In this document: positions 63,757 to 64,000 of the stretch, piece after piece
How positions within the stretch are numbered: position 1 is the stretch's first letter
Layout of the letters: every line of letters begins with the position of its first letter
NCBI GenBank assembly: GCA_016125555.1
Contig: WGLN01000004.1
Coordinates: 124,001-188,000, forward strand
Reading direction: 5' to 3'
Source: Porphyrobacter sp.
GTDB taxonomy: Bacteria > Pseudomonadota > Alphaproteobacteria > Sphingomonadales > Sphingomonadaceae
DNA: 64,000 nucleotides
Program-made: the position numbers and the translations under genes
Notes under the pieces: model-generated
What the model was told of the DNA's origin: nothing
What the model saw: the letters and a program-made list of their open reading frames with translations, nothing else
Database searches by the model: none

Positions 63757-63830
63757 TGGATGCCCCGCGAGGATTCGAACCTCGATTGACGGAGTCAGAG
63801 TCCGTAGTCTTGCCATTAGACGACGGGGCA
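63757..63830 (-). tRNA. tRNA-Gln (anticodon CTG)
   Basis: A 74-base cloverleaf with U1-A72, CCA encoded, acceptor TGCCCCG/CGGGGCA, and anticodon loop CTCTGAC with anticodon CTG. The T-arm contains GGTTCGAATCC. It decodes CAG. Beyond it, 63831-64000 has no gene that can be identified. Confidence 0.95.
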
Positions 63831-64000
63831 ATCGCCGCTGTGCCGGATACCGCCGGCCACAAGCGAGGGCGCTCCCTAGTTTCGCGCGGGCGCAAGGTCA
63901 AGGCCCGCTTGCGCGCGTTCTGCCCCCCGCTGGCCCGCCGCCCGCTTGCCCTTGGCCCGGGCTTGGGTTAGCTTGGGTACAGGTGCCGCGTGCAAGGTCT

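Overview
The window looks like a chromosomal segment from a GC-rich alphaproteobacterium of the order Sphingomonadales, most likely the Erythrobacter/Porphyrobacter group. The reasons are very high GC, many stop/start overlaps of the GTGA or ATGA kind, a PhyR-NepR-EcfG general stress locus, class I PHA synthase with a phasin, a methionine synthase split into two genes, and a BciA-type divinyl (bacterio)chlorophyllide reductase, which points to a relative of the aerobic anoxygenic phototrophs. This assignment is inferred from gene content, since no rRNA gene is present.

Positions 1-10700 are one-carbon metabolism, all on the minus strand. A tandem glycine riboswitch precedes gcvT-gcvH-(glycosyltransferase-like gene)-gcvPA, and gcvPA runs off the left edge. 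Next to it is a methionine operon: an ArsR-type regulator fused to a SAM-dependent methyltransferase, metF, a split metH and a TauE/SafE transporter. A near-perfect 22-bp palindrome lies just before the regulator. bciA follows at 10704-11654.

Positions 11700-22430 hold a long minus-strand run: Tat-exported TldD, TldE, a DUF4159 protein, MoxR ATPase, DUF58, a BatA-like protein, a DUF4175-like protein and a 600-residue membrane protein. A tripartite RND efflux system (adaptor, pump, outer-membrane factor) lies at 22667-28549.

Positions 28709-36401 are a small genomic island in the 3' end of tRNA-Thr(CGT). It carries a tyrosine integrase, an AlpA-like regulator, a possible HUH-type replication protein, a single-chain restriction-modification enzyme and two small downstream genes. 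A decayed direct repeat of the tRNA end and integrase arm-type repeats mark its ends.

Positions 36400-53000 are core genome: tRNA-Cys, a thioesterase, an antiporter, a crotonase, a minus-strand cluster of regulators and small proteins (including a membrane-anchored LuxR-type HTH protein and a JAB-only RadC relative), an aminotransferase, phaC, a phasin with promoter and operator, clpS, lptFG, a fatty-acid desaturase and two GNAT-type proteins.

Positions 53333-56969 hold the general stress response: phyR, an HWE-family CHASE histidine kinase, nepR and ecfG, with a consensus EcfG promoter in front of nepR. The rest holds sodB, a dicarboxylate symporter, glmM, a DUF1272 protein, a YflT-like stress protein, a SnoaL-like protein, thiD, a LOG-family hydrolase and tRNA-Gln. 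No CRISPR array, rRNA gene or insertion sequence was seen.
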